Source of the DNA: Ruminococcaceae bacterium UBA2857
Lineage (GTDB): Bacteria; Bacillota; Clostridia; Oscillospirales; Acutalibacteraceae
Direction: 5' to 3'
Assembly (NCBI GenBank): GCA_002350705.1
Contig: DEFH01000057.1
Location: 33,650 to 97,649, forward strand
Length of the DNA stretch: 64,000 nt
Each line of letters starts with the position of its first letter. Position 1 is the stretch's first letter. Positions 25,448-33,977 of this stretch are shown here, piece after piece. The notes below the pieces were generated by a model that was not told the DNA's origin, ran no database searches, and was given only the letters and a program-made list of their open reading frames with translations. The position numbers were made by a program, and so were the translations under genes.

Positions 25448-26773
25448 TTACTTTTTATCTCCACGTTCCCTGATGATAAAACGAATCGGTGTTCCCTGCA
25501 TACCAAAGGTTTCACGAATACGATTTTCGAGATATCTTTGGTAGGAAAAATGGAACAGTTCCGCTGAATTCACAAAAAACACAAATGTCGGCGGCTTGAC
25601 AGATGCCTGTGTCATATACAAGATTTTTAAACGTCTGCCCTTGTCTGTCGGCGGCTGTACTCTTGCCGTTGCCTCTGCCAGCAGGTCATTCAGCATACCT
25701 GTCGAAATTCTCATTGCTGCCGAATTCACCACTGTGATAATCAACTCAAACAGGCGATCGATTCTCTGTCCCGTCTTTGCCGAGATAAACACCATCGGTG
25801 CATAGGACATGAATGAAAAATCGTTTTCCAGTTTTTTTCTGTACTCATTCATGGTTTTATCGTTCTTTTCCACAGCATCCCATTTATTCACCACAATAAT
25901 ACACGCTTTTCCCGATTCATGTGCCAGTCCCGCTATTTTAGAATCCTGCTCTGTAAAGCCCACCGTGGCATCTATCATAATCAGGCACACATCACTGCGT
26001 TCAATCGCCATTTTTGCACGGATAATACTGTATTTCTCTATTTCATCTTCAATACGGCTGTTTCTGCGGATCCCCGCCGTATCTGTCAGCTTAAACCTGC
26101 CGAACGGATTCTCAATTTCCGTATCAATACTGTCACGTGTTGTTCCTGCCATATTGGAAACAATACATCTCTCTTCACCTGTAATTTTATTCACAAGAGA
26201 AGATTTTCCGGCATTCGGTCTGCCGATAATTGCCACACTGACCGTATCGCTTTCTTCTTCACCGTCCGACTCTTCCGGCAAATACTCAAAAATCGCATCC
26301 AGCAAATCGCCCGTACCGTGTCCGTGTACAGATGATACCTGTATCGGATCGCCTAATCCTAAATTATAAAACTCATAAAATGCCGGATCCGGTTCTCCTA
26401 CCCTGTCGCATTTATTGACACACAAGACAACCGGTCTGCCGCTTTTTTGCAGCATTGCCGCCACTTCATGGTCTGTCGCCACAAGACCGCTTGTGAGATC
26501 CGTTACAAGCACGATCACATCTGCCGCTTCTATTGCAAGCTGTGCCTGTCTTCTCATCTGCTTTAGTATCATGTCGTCGGAATAAGGCTCTATTCCGCCT
26601 GTATCGACCAGTGATATTTTTCTGTTCCGCCATTCACATTCCCCGAATATCCTGTCTCGTGTCACACCGGGCGTGTCATTCACAATGGCAATTCTCTCTC
26701 CCACGAGCTTATTGAACAGTGTTGACTTGCCTACATTCGGTCTGCCCACTATCGCTACTACGGGTTTTGACAT
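25448..26773 (-). CDS. der: ribosome biogenesis GTPase Der (EngA)
   Basis: Double-GTPase protein for 50S maturation. Two complete G domains: GRPNVGKSTLFN with DTGGIEPY, and GRPNAGKSSLVN with DTAGIRRN, plus NKCD and NKWD, then the KH-like C-terminal domain. 441 residues. The longer frame to 26917 is rejected because the ATG at 26773 has GGGAGG seven bases upstream and the extra stretch includes the rpmF terminator. Cotranscribed with plsY. Confidence 0.95.
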   Translation of the reverse strand: MSKPVVAIVGRPNVGKSTLFNKLVGERIAIVNDTPGVTRDRIFGECEWRNRKISLVDTGGIEPYSDDMILKQMRRQAQLAIEAADVIVLVTDLTSGLVATDHEVAAMLQKSGRPVVLCVNKCDRVGEPDPAFYEFYNLGLGDPIQVSSVHGHGTGDLLDAIFEYLPEESDGEEESDTVSVAIIGRPNAGKSSLVNKITGEERCIVSNMAGTTRDSIDTEIENPFGRFKLTDTAGIRRNSRIEDEIEKYSIIRAKMAIERSDVCLIMIDATVGFTEQDSKIAGLAHESGKACIIVVNKWDAVEKNDKTMNEYRKKLENDFSFMSYAPMVFISAKTGQRIDRLFELIITVVNSAAMRISTGMLNDLLAEATARVQPPTDKGRRLKILYMTQASVKPPTFVFFVNSAELFHFSYQRYLENRIRETFGMQGTPIRFIIRERGDKK

Positions 26774-26800
26774 TTTTCTCCCTCCCGATTCCTTCATTAC

Positions 26801-26835
26801 AGCAAAACAGAGAAGGATTGCTCCTTCTCTGTTTT
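26801..26835 (-). terminator. hairpin between rpmF and der
   Basis: Perfect 14-base arms (26804-26817 and 26822-26835, core AAAACAGAGAAGGA) with a 4-base loop. The T tract on the minus side is short, so it may end rpmF transcription only in part and let some read into der. Confidence 0.7.
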
Positions 26836-26862
26836 CATGGAAAAATAGAAGGCTGTGTAAAA

Positions 26863-27045
26863 TCAAGCCTCTTGTTTGATTACTTCTCTGCCGTTGTACA
26901 TACCGCAGTTCGGGCAAACTCTGTGAGCGAGCTTATATTCTCCGCACTCCGGACATTTTGTAAGAGCAGGAGCCTGAAGCTTCCATACTGCTGAACGTCT
27001 TGTGTTTTTTCTTGCCTTAGAAGTTTTTCTCTTTGGTACTGCCAT
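26863..27045 (-). CDS. rpmF: 50S ribosomal protein L32
   Basis: A 60-residue zinc-type L32: [14 protein letters not shown] at the start, then CPECG and CPNCG metal-binding pairs. AAGGAGG lies ahead of the ATG. The paired yceD upstream and rpmF arrangement is conserved across bacteria. Confidence 0.97.
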   Translation of the reverse strand: MAVPKRKTSKARKNTRRSAVWKLQAPALTKCPECGEYKLAHRVCPNCGMYNGREVIKQEA

Positions 27046-27080
27046 GTTTTGTCAACCTCCTTGAATTAAAGTACTGAAAA

Positions 27081-27566
27081 TCATTCTGACAGGAGCTGTT
27101 TCAGCACTGCCAATCTCGGATCAATCTCCCGTTTCTCACAGGAACATTCACCCTCATTAAGATTTTTTCCGCACTTTGGACACAAGCCCTTACAAGATTC
27201 TTTGCAGAGGAACTTTGACGGAAGCTCCAAAAGAATATCATCTCTGAGTAAAGACACCGTATCGAGCTTATAGTCAGGTGCTTGGATATAATCGTCACCG
27301 CTTTCATCGGAAAGTTCTGTGACGAGAATATGATGAAATCGGTAGGCGTATTTTCTGTCGGTCTGCGAACCGCATCTGTCGCACGGAAACCGATAGGTAA
27401 ATCCGGTATCCGCCTCCAACACAATCATGCCGGCTCTGTTTCTGACAATGATATTCGCTTGCACAGGTGTCACAAACGACTCCTGCTGCTCTGAAAACAT
27501 CAGTTCCTCCTGTATGGACAAGCTCTCGCTCTCTGTAAAAAATATCCTTTTCAAGTCAAGAATCAT
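27081..27566 (-). CDS. yceD: YceD family protein (DUF177)
   Basis: A 161-residue cytosolic protein encoded directly before rpmF, as in most bacteria. It has a FPCDRCG pair in the middle and a second cluster LCKESCKGLCPKCGKNL, then GECSC, so it probably binds zinc. Homologues are linked to 23S rRNA accumulation. GGGGTGA precedes the ATG at 27566. The promoter lies 40 bp upstream. Confidence 0.92.
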   Translation of the reverse strand: MILDLKRIFFTESESLSIQEELMFSEQQESFVTPVQANIIVRNRAGMIVLEADTGFTYRFPCDRCGSQTDRKYAYRFHHILVTELSDESGDDYIQAPDYKLDTVSLLRDDILLELPSKFLCKESCKGLCPKCGKNLNEGECSCEKREIDPRLAVLKQLLSE

Positions 27567-27605
27567 ACGCTCACCCCAACAGTTTTCTTTAAAACGCCTT
27601 TTTCT

Positions 27606-27634
27606 ATTATAATTATCATAAGTTGATTTGTCAA
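27606..27634 (-). promoter_or_regulatory. sigma-A promoter of yceD-rpmF
   Basis: Minus strand perfect TTGACA (27629-27634), 17-bp spacer, perfect TATAAT (27606-27611). Confidence 0.9.
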
Positions 27635-27672
27635 GGGATTTTGGGCAAATTCTTTAATTTTTCCTTCAAAGT

Positions 27673-28926
27673 TCACTGTTCCGCTTTGATATGATAAAGG
27701 CTGCTTTTTCCCAGAACATACAAGCTGCTGTCATCGGCAAACCGCAGTTTTCGGGCATCTGTTGCCAATGGCACAGTTACCAGCTTTTTCCCTTTCATAT
27801 TATAAATCACTGCCTCACCCGATGCCAGTACTGCTATTCTTTCGTTACGGAAATCTGCCGATGTTACTTGGCTGTTTGTCTGAATTTCCGCCTGTTGTTT
27901 GCCGCTGTCATCTATCATCAGCACGTTACATTCCTTGCCGTCCGGTGTCGTTGAAAGAGAAAGCATCATTCCCTTTTGTCTGTTCAGGGTATAGGACATC
28001 AGAAATTTGGAATGATAACTGATATCTTTTTTGGTTCCGTCAAGAACGTTGATATAAAAAGCTGATTTATCTGCTACTGCTACCGCATTGCCGTTATCCA
28101 GATATTTTACGTCATAAATATACATATCATCAAATTCATATCTCTGCATATAGTTACTCTGTGAGAAATCAATCACATACAGCACTGACAGCAGATTGCC
28201 GTTTTTCGCTGACAAGCCTGAGACTACTGCTCTTGTTCCCTCCCGATTCAGTGATACTTTATTGACATAATAATCTGCAAAGGAATACGTATACATTTCC
28301 AGATCATCTTTTCTGTATACTGTCAGCTTGCCAAGATAATTCTCACTTTCCGTCAGTATACAATAAATTCCTTTCGGACAAACGTCTGCACAGAATATTT
28401 TGTCTTTTGTCAGATCTGTTTTTACCACACTGTTTCGGTTGATGACGGTATACCCTGTCGCTCCCGCATTATATACCACAGAATATTCCGAATTCACATT
28501 CAGCATCGGATTGGCAAACGCATGGTTTACTTCCTGATACTTGCCTGCATTCGTATTCAGCACCACAATCGACGTATCACTGCAATACACCGGCACACCA
28601 TCCATCAATTCAAAATTCTCCGTATCCACATCCGCTCCCGAAAAGCTTGCCGGATAACCTTCTCCCTCCGACTTTCCCAACAGGTCATACTCAAACCAAT
28701 GCGAAATATTATCCGGTGTCAGCTTGTCAATATTTGTCAGTGCCATTACCACAATTACCGAAATAAACAACAGCAAGAATACTTTCAAAAACTTTTTCGT
28801 TACGTTTGTCGGCAACGGTTCATCATCTTTGATATCATCCAGCGGCACATCTTCATAGCTGATATACTGCCTTTGTTCGCTTCCTTTCGAGGCTCTGTCC
28901 TTATAATGCCTCTTGCCTATTTTCAT
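27673..28926 (-). CDS. DUF5711-like membrane-anchored beta-propeller protein
   Basis: 417 residues: a charged cytosolic N-terminus (about 1-45), one membrane segment (KVFLLLFISVIVVMAL) and a large outer domain of repeated short beta-strand blades with SYxV, YNM and VLDGT-like turns, suggesting a beta-propeller. Clostridia carry this family, often filed as DUF5711, without known function. It starts 19 bases after truA and is the last gene of the run from the DUF1963 gene through the ECF genes. The blade count was not determined. Confidence 0.7.
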   Translation of the reverse strand: MKIGKRHYKDRASKGSEQRQYISYEDVPLDDIKDDEPLPTNVTKKFLKVFLLLFISVIVVMALTNIDKLTPDNISHWFEYDLLGKSEGEGYPASFSGADVDTENFELMDGVPVYCSDTSIVVLNTNAGKYQEVNHAFANPMLNVNSEYSVVYNAGATGYTVINRNSVVKTDLTKDKIFCADVCPKGIYCILTESENYLGKLTVYRKDDLEMYTYSFADYYVNKVSLNREGTRAVVSGLSAKNGNLLSVLYVIDFSQSNYMQRYEFDDMYIYDVKYLDNGNAVAVADKSAFYINVLDGTKKDISYHSKFLMSYTLNRQKGMMLSLSTTPDGKECNVLMIDDSGKQQAEIQTNSQVTSADFRNERIAVLASGEAVIYNMKGKKLVTVPLATDARKLRFADDSSLYVLGKSSLYHIKAEQ

Positions 28927-28945
28927 AGTTCTTCCCTTTCCTCCG

Positions 28946-29686
28946 TCAATAAATCACTCTGTTCAGATACAGTCCGTCAGGCGGTACTGTTACTCCTGCT
29001 TGGGTACGGTCACACGCATTTATGATCTGCGGTATATTGTCAGCCTGTATCTTCCCCTGCGACACTCCCATCAGGGTTCCCACAATGATTCTGACCATAT
29101 TATACAAAAATCCGTCTGCCTGTACTCTCACCGTTACCATCCCACCGTCCCGACATACTTCCAGACGGGCAACGGTACGGTGAAAATCTCCCTTTTCCCT
29201 ATGGTTATCCACCGTACAAAATGACGTGAAATCATGCCTGCCAATCAGATATTGACACGCTTCATTCATCTTGTCAATATCCAAACCATACCAGTAATGC
29301 AATGCATATCCATCTAAAAAAGGTTCTCGGATAGGGTGATTCCATATCTTATAAATATATTCCTTGCCTTTGCAGGAATACCTTGCATGAAAATCTTCCG
29401 GCACTTCTTTCGCATCCGCCACCGCAATACTTTTCGGCAGACGGCTGTTCAGTGCCGGCACCAGTCTCTCACACGGTATGCGGTGCTCTGTATGAAAATT
29501 CAGGCAATACATATTCGCATGGACTCCCGCATCTGTACGGCTGCATCCCTTGATATCCGGCAGATTTCCCAGAATACTCTGCAAGCCGTTTTGAAACGTC
29601 TCCTGAACGGTCACCGCATTATTCTGCACCTGCCATCCATGATAATGCTTTCCGTCATACTTTATCGTTACAAGAATATTTCTCAT
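28946..29686 (-). CDS. truA: tRNA pseudouridine(38-40) synthase
   Basis: Isomerises uridines 38-40 in the tRNA anticodon arm. Catalytic Asp lies in GCSRTDAGVHA near residue 52; KYDGKHYHGWQ is at the N-terminus and NMVRIIVGTLM toward the C-terminus. 246 residues, normal. Its ATG overlaps the ecfT stop by 4 bases; ECF modules with truA directly downstream are a conserved Firmicutes arrangement. Confidence 0.96.
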   Translation of the reverse strand: MRNILVTIKYDGKHYHGWQVQNNAVTVQETFQNGLQSILGNLPDIKGCSRTDAGVHANMYCLNFHTEHRIPCERLVPALNSRLPKSIAVADAKEVPEDFHARYSCKGKEYIYKIWNHPIREPFLDGYALHYWYGLDIDKMNEACQYLIGRHDFTSFCTVDNHREKGDFHRTVARLEVCRDGGMVTVRVQADGFLYNMVRIIVGTLMGVSQGKIQADNIPQIINACDRTQAGVTVPPDGLYLNRVIY

Positions 29687-30498
29687 CTTATCACCGAACT
29701 GAAATAAATATTACACAATATCACGCCTGCAAACACGATCAGCGAAAAAATCAGTCCCAACAGGTCAATCACTGAAAAATGAAGCTGTTTCATGCGTGTT
29801 CTGCCTTTGCCGCCATTATAACAGCGGCATTCCATTGCCATTGCCAGATCGTTGGCTCTTCGGAACGACGACACAAACAACGGTATCAACACCGGTATCA
29901 ATGCTTTGATTCTCTTAATGATTCCGCCGCTTTCCATATCGGCTCCACGGGCTTTCTGGGCATTCATGATTTTATCGGTCTCTTCCAGCAGCACCGGAAT
30001 AAACCGCAGGGCTATTGTCATCATCATGGCAATTTCATGCACCTTTACATGAAAAAATGTCAGCGGTTTCATTAATCTTTCCATTGCGTCCGTTAAGTCC
30101 GACGGGGATGTGGTAAATGTCAACACCGAACTGATCAACACCAGTGTCGCAATTCTGATCGTCACAAATATCGCATTATGAATTCCACCGTCCGTGATTT
30201 TGATAATTCCCCATTCCCACAACACATTGCCTGTGCCGTAAAAAATGTTCAGGATTCCTGTCAGTATTACCACAAACAAAATCACTTTCATACTTTTCAG
30301 ATACATGGAAAAACGGATTTTTGTCATCAGCACTACCAACATGGAGGCAAGTGTCACCAGCAGCAATGCCATATAATTCTTCGCTACAAATATAAATACA
30401 ATATATGCGATCAAAAACATGATTTTTGATCGGGCATCCAAACGGTGTATCAGTGAACGTCCCGGCATAAACTGTCCAAGCGTTATATCCCTTACCAT
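29683..30498 (-). CDS. ecfT: energy-coupling factor transporter transmembrane protein EcfT
   Basis: Membrane coupling subunit of an ECF vitamin/metal transporter. A 271-residue polytopic protein with GQFMPGRSLIHRLDAR at the start and the two coupling-helix signatures near the end, including the ARGAD stretch (QKARGADMES) and a second AMECRCYNGGKGR (A-x-x-x-R-x-Y/G). It binds S-components that are encoded elsewhere. It follows ecfA2 by 3 bases and overlaps truA. Confidence 0.94.
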   Translation of the reverse strand: MVRDITLGQFMPGRSLIHRLDARSKIMFLIAYIVFIFVAKNYMALLLVTLASMLVVLMTKIRFSMYLKSMKVILFVVILTGILNIFYGTGNVLWEWGIIKITDGGIHNAIFVTIRIATLVLISSVLTFTTSPSDLTDAMERLMKPLTFFHVKVHEIAMMMTIALRFIPVLLEETDKIMNAQKARGADMESGGIIKRIKALIPVLIPLFVSSFRRANDLAMAMECRCYNGGKGRTRMKQLHFSVIDLLGLIFSLIVFAGVILCNIYFSSVIR

Positions 30499-30501
30499 TT
30501 G

Positions 30502-31362
30502 TCACACCCCCTCATTTCCCAGATGATTCACGATTTCATTGAATGCCTGCTCTACTGTCAATATATTCTGACTGATTAAAATCCCGCTCTCTTTCAGCAA
30601 CAGCATGATTTTTGTTACCTGCGGCACCTGCAAGCCTAATTCTTCCAATTCTCTGCCTTGTGAAAAAACATTCTCCGGTGTGTCAAACATATACTTTTCC
30701 CCATGACTCATGACCAGTATCCTGTCGGCTACTCTTGCAATATCTTCCATACTGTGCGATACCAATATCACCGTGTTTTTTCTCGTATCATGGTAGTCCT
30801 GTATCTGCGACAACAGGGCATCTCTGCCCAACGGATCCAAGCCCGCTGTCGGCTCGTCCAATATCAGCACTTCCGGATCCATGGCAATGACTCCTGCGAT
30901 GGCTGCACGTCTTTTTTCTCCGCCCGACAGGTCAAACGGCGACTTCTCCAGAAGCTCTTCTTTCAAGCCTGCAAATTCCGCCGCTTTCCGTACCTTTTCA
31001 TCAATTTCTTCTTCACTCAGCCCCATATTCTTCGGTCCATATGAAATATCTTTATACACCGTTTCATCAAACAACTGATACTCCGGATACTGAAACACCA
31101 TTCCCACTTTAAACCGCACATTCCGGATTTTCTTCGGTTCTTCCCAAATATCTTTATCATTCAGATAAATTTTTCCTTCCGTCGGCTTTAACAATCCGTT
31201 CAAAAGCTGTACCAATGTAGATTTTCCGGAACCTGTATGTCCGATAATTCCTATAAACTCGCCTTTCTCTATCTCAAAGCTGACATCCGAAAGGGCTGTC
31301 TTTTCAAAAGAAGTGCCTGTTCCATACACAAACCGCAAATTCTCTGCTTTTATGACCGCCAT
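30502..31362 (-). CDS. ecfA2: energy-coupling factor transporter ATPase EcfA2
   Basis: ABC ATPase of the ECF core. Walker A GHTGSGKST (about 41-49), signature LSGGEKRRAAIAG, Walker B VLILDEPTAGLD and switch His in LVSHSMED. 286 residues. It starts one base after the ecfA1 stop. It dimerises with EcfA1 beneath EcfT in the membrane. Assigned A2 by gene order and the longer C-terminal region. Confidence 0.94.
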   Translation of the reverse strand: MAVIKAENLRFVYGTGTSFEKTALSDVSFEIEKGEFIGIIGHTGSGKSTLVQLLNGLLKPTEGKIYLNDKDIWEEPKKIRNVRFKVGMVFQYPEYQLFDETVYKDISYGPKNMGLSEEEIDEKVRKAAEFAGLKEELLEKSPFDLSGGEKRRAAIAGVIAMDPEVLILDEPTAGLDPLGRDALLSQIQDYHDTRKNTVILVSHSMEDIARVADRILVMSHGEKYMFDTPENVFSQGRELEELGLQVPQVTKIMLLLKESGILISQNILTVEQAFNEIVNHLGNEGV

Positions 31363-32208
31363 TTATCCCGCACTCCCTTTCAACAGCTTTATCAGTGCCT
31401 TGGCACACTCTTCCTCATTCAGCACACATTCCGGCACTTCATATCCGCACCCTTTCAGACGATAACACAGTTCCGTTGCCTGCGGCACATCAAGACGATG
31501 TTTCTTTAACATCTCCACTTGGGCAAATACCTCTCTCGGTGTACCGTCTGTCAGCACTTTTCCCGAATCCATCATAATCACCCTATCTGCCAGAACCGCT
31601 TCTTCCATATAGTGTGTAATCAGAATAATGGTTATTCCACGCTCTTGATTGAGTTTCCGAACCGTCGAAATAACTTCCTGTCTGCCCTGCGGATCAAGCA
31701 TCGCTGTCGGCTCATCCAATACGATACATTCCGGCTCCATTGCGATGATTCCCGCAATGGCTACTCTCTGTTTCTGACCGCCTGACAGCTTATCAGGTGA
31801 ATGTGTCCTGTAATCGTACATATCTACTGCTTTCAAAGCCTCGTCTACTCTCTGACGAATCTCCTGGGGCGGTACTCCCAGATTTTCACACCCGAATGCC
31901 ACATCTTCCTCTACAATTCCCGCTACTATCTGATTATCGGGATTCTGAAGCACAAGTCCCACTTTCTTCCGTATCTCAAACAGCCAATCATCATCTTTGG
32001 TATTCATGCCGTCAACAATAACATCCCCTGTGGTGGGTAAATATATAGAATTGAAATGCTTGGCAAGCGTAGATTTTCCCGAACCGTTATGTCCCACTAT
32101 CGCAACAAACTCACCGTCTTTTATTGTCATATTGACACCGTTGAGGGCAAATTGCTTTTCTTCCTCTATGCCGTCATACTGAAAGTATACGTCTTTTACT
32201 TCTATCAT
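31363..32208 (-). CDS. ecfA1: energy-coupling factor transporter ATPase EcfA1
   Basis: First ABC ATPase of the ECF core, 281 residues. Walker A GHNGSGKST, Q-loop VLQNPDNQ, signature LSGGQKQRVAIAG, Walker B CIVLDEPTAMLD and ITHYMEE. The genes lie ecfA1-ecfA2-ecfT-truA without gaps. The usual upstream rpoA-rplQ genes are replaced here by a methyltransferase and a DUF1963 gene. No S-component gene is nearby, as expected for a shared (group II) module. Confidence 0.94.
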   Translation of the reverse strand: MIEVKDVYFQYDGIEEEKQFALNGVNMTIKDGEFVAIVGHNGSGKSTLAKHFNSIYLPTTGDVIVDGMNTKDDDWLFEIRKKVGLVLQNPDNQIVAGIVEEDVAFGCENLGVPPQEIRQRVDEALKAVDMYDYRTHSPDKLSGGQKQRVAIAGIIAMEPECIVLDEPTAMLDPQGRQEVISTVRKLNQERGITIILITHYMEEAVLADRVIMMDSGKVLTDGTPREVFAQVEMLKKHRLDVPQATELCYRLKGCGYEVPECVLNEEECAKALIKLLKGSAG

Positions 32209-32211
32209 ACC

Positions 32212-33081
32212 TTATCTCCATAAACTCTGCCAGATTGCCGTACTTCCGCACGGCAATGTCAGACCGCTTTCCGTTACGTGCAAACCTATCTCCGAACTTG
32301 TCACCATTCCTCCGAATCTGCTTTTCAGCATCACTCCCAAAAGATACTCCATGACTGACGGCGACAATCCCGTTGTATACGAATTCAATATGAAAAATTC
32401 CGCATTGTCCGACAGTATCGGCAAGCATAATTCCACCAATGAAAACAACTGTTCTTCCAGTTTCCAAACTTCTCCGTTAGGTCCTCTGCCATAAGACGGA
32501 GGATCCATGATAATGCCGTCGTATTTGTTTCCCCTGCGGTATTCCCTCTGTACAAATTTCACGCAATCATCCACTAACCATCTCACAGGTTTATCCTGCA
32601 AGCCGCTTGAAACAGCGTTTTCCTTTGCCCACTGCACCATACCCTTTGAAGCGTCAACGTGACATACACTTGCACCTGCATTCAAGCAAGCCAATGTTGC
32701 CGCACCTGTATATGCAAACATATTCAGGATTTTAAGCGGTCTGCCTACATTCTTTATTTTTTCGTCAACATAATCCCAGTTGACAGCCTGTTCGGGAAAT
32801 ACTCCCGTATGTTTAAAGCCCATAGGCTTTATATTAAAAGTCAGGTCATTATATTTGATACTCCACTGTGACGGTACTTTTTTGTAATACTGCCATGCTC
32901 CGCCGCCGCTTGACGAACGCATATATCTTGCATGAGCCTTATTCCAAAGCGGATTTTTTTTGGGTGTGTTCCAGATAATCTGCGGATCGGGGCGGATCAG
33001 CACAATATCTCCCCACCGTTCCAGACGTTCCCCGTCCGAGCAGTCTATCAATTCATAATCTTTCCATTGTGCCTCTCTCAT
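32212..33081 (-). CDS. class I SAM-dependent methyltransferase, RlmI/RlmK-like
   Basis: About 289 residues. A Rossmann methyltransferase core with motif I LNMFAYTGAATLACLNAGA, acidic motif II VDASKGM, and the N6-adenine/C5-cytosine-type motif IV DPPSYGRG. The layout matches the rRNA large-subunit methyltransferase group (RlmI, C-terminal half of RlmK) without the PUA domain, so the target base is undetermined. The ATG at 33081 has GGGAGG seven bases upstream. It lies 3 bases before ecfA1 and 24 after the DUF1963 gene, in one unit. Confidence 0.85.
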   Translation of the reverse strand: MREAQWKDYELIDCSDGERLERWGDIVLIRPDPQIIWNTPKKNPLWNKAHARYMRSSSGGGAWQYYKKVPSQWSIKYNDLTFNIKPMGFKHTGVFPEQAVNWDYVDEKIKNVGRPLKILNMFAYTGAATLACLNAGASVCHVDASKGMVQWAKENAVSSGLQDKPVRWLVDDCVKFVQREYRRGNKYDGIIMDPPSYGRGPNGEVWKLEEQLFSLVELCLPILSDNAEFFILNSYTTGLSPSVMEYLLGVMLKSRFGGMVTSSEIGLHVTESGLTLPCGSTAIWQSLWR

Positions 33082-33105
33082 TCCATTTCCTCCCATTTCA
33101 TTTCA

Positions 33106-33846
33106 TCAACCGCAAGCCCAATCGTAATATACGTTTGAAAAATCTCTTTTCAATAAATCTTCCCTTGCAATCATAAACTGACAGTTTCCGGCATCACCAA
33201 ACATAATTCCGCAACTGTTTTCGCCATCATCTGTATCTATCTGCAAAAGCAAAATTTCTGCTGTTCCGTCTTCATAAAATTCAGGCGGAAACTGTATAAA
33301 ACACGGATAACCGCCCATTTTACTGCCTAATGCACCGCAGAAATCCCAAAGAGCTTCTTCTTCCTCCTCGCCGTCGGCAAGTGCAAGTATCTCATCAAAG
33401 CCGTTGCAGTCACTGCCAATCATTTCCTGCTTCTGCGTGAAAACAGCCCTGCCGCTTTTCTCAAAAGGCGGATATTCATTCGTACTTTCAAAGGGATTTT
33501 CTTTTAAAAGAACATTTTCATCTTTGATATATTCTTCTATGTAAATCACTTTGCAAGGATCTTCCAATCCGTAAACATCGTCATCAACAACATAAAACTG
33601 CAATATGCCCTTTGTCGGAAAATCCTCCAGCGGCGGCATTTCTTCCAGATTTATCTGTGCCATGAAAAACATCGGATTGCCGTTTTCATCTTTCGGATAA
33701 TCTTCCGCTTTCTCCAAGTACGGACAGCCGCCTATTTTACTCTCCCAAGGCTTTGTTTCACAAGGCACAAACTTTATTTCATTACACGGTTTATATGTAC
33801 TCTCTAATTTTTCTCTGAATTTTTCAAGCTCTTTCGGAAATTCCAT
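33106..33846 (-). CDS. DUF1963 (YwqG-like) protein
   Basis: A soluble acidic protein of about 246 residues. DUF1963 marks visible: SKIGGCPYL in the first third, FFMAQINLEEMP in the middle, and SKMGGYPCFIQ with LLLQIDTDD toward the end. Function unknown; the family occurs beside toxin and stress genes in many bacteria but also alone. The ATG at 33846 has GAGGTG five bases upstream. It is first in the transcript leading to the methyltransferase and ECF genes, behind a perfect promoter. Confidence 0.85.
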   Translation of the reverse strand: MEFPKELEKFREKLESTYKPCNEIKFVPCETKPWESKIGGCPYLEKAEDYPKDENGNPMFFMAQINLEEMPPLEDFPTKGILQFYVVDDDVYGLEDPCKVIYIEEYIKDENVLLKENPFESTNEYPPFEKSGRAVFTQKQEMIGSDCNGFDEILALADGEEEEEALWDFCGALGSKMGGYPCFIQFPPEFYEDGTAEILLLQIDTDDGENSCGIMFGDAGNCQFMIAREDLLKRDFSNVYYDWACG

Positions 33847-33886
33847 AAAAACACCTCTGTTTCTGAATTGTAAAAAACTAACTATC

Positions 33887-33915
33887 ATTATAAAATTTTC
33901 TCATACCATTGTCAA
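33887..33915 (-). promoter_or_regulatory. sigma-A promoter of the DUF1963-methyltransferase-ECF-truA unit
   Basis: Minus strand TTGACA (33910-33915), 17-bp spacer, TATAAT (33887-33892): full consensus. Confidence 0.88.
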
Positions 33916-33924
33916 CTGTTTTTC

Positions 33925-33968
33925 AAAATCAAAAACAGAACAGAATGTTTCTCTCCACTCTGTTCTGT
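33925..33968 (-). terminator. terminator after ilvD
   Basis: Ten-base perfect arms (33935-33944 and 33959-33968, core ACAGAACAGA) followed by TTTTTGATTTTG on the minus strand. Confidence 0.82.
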
Positions 33969-33977
33969 CAGTCAAAT

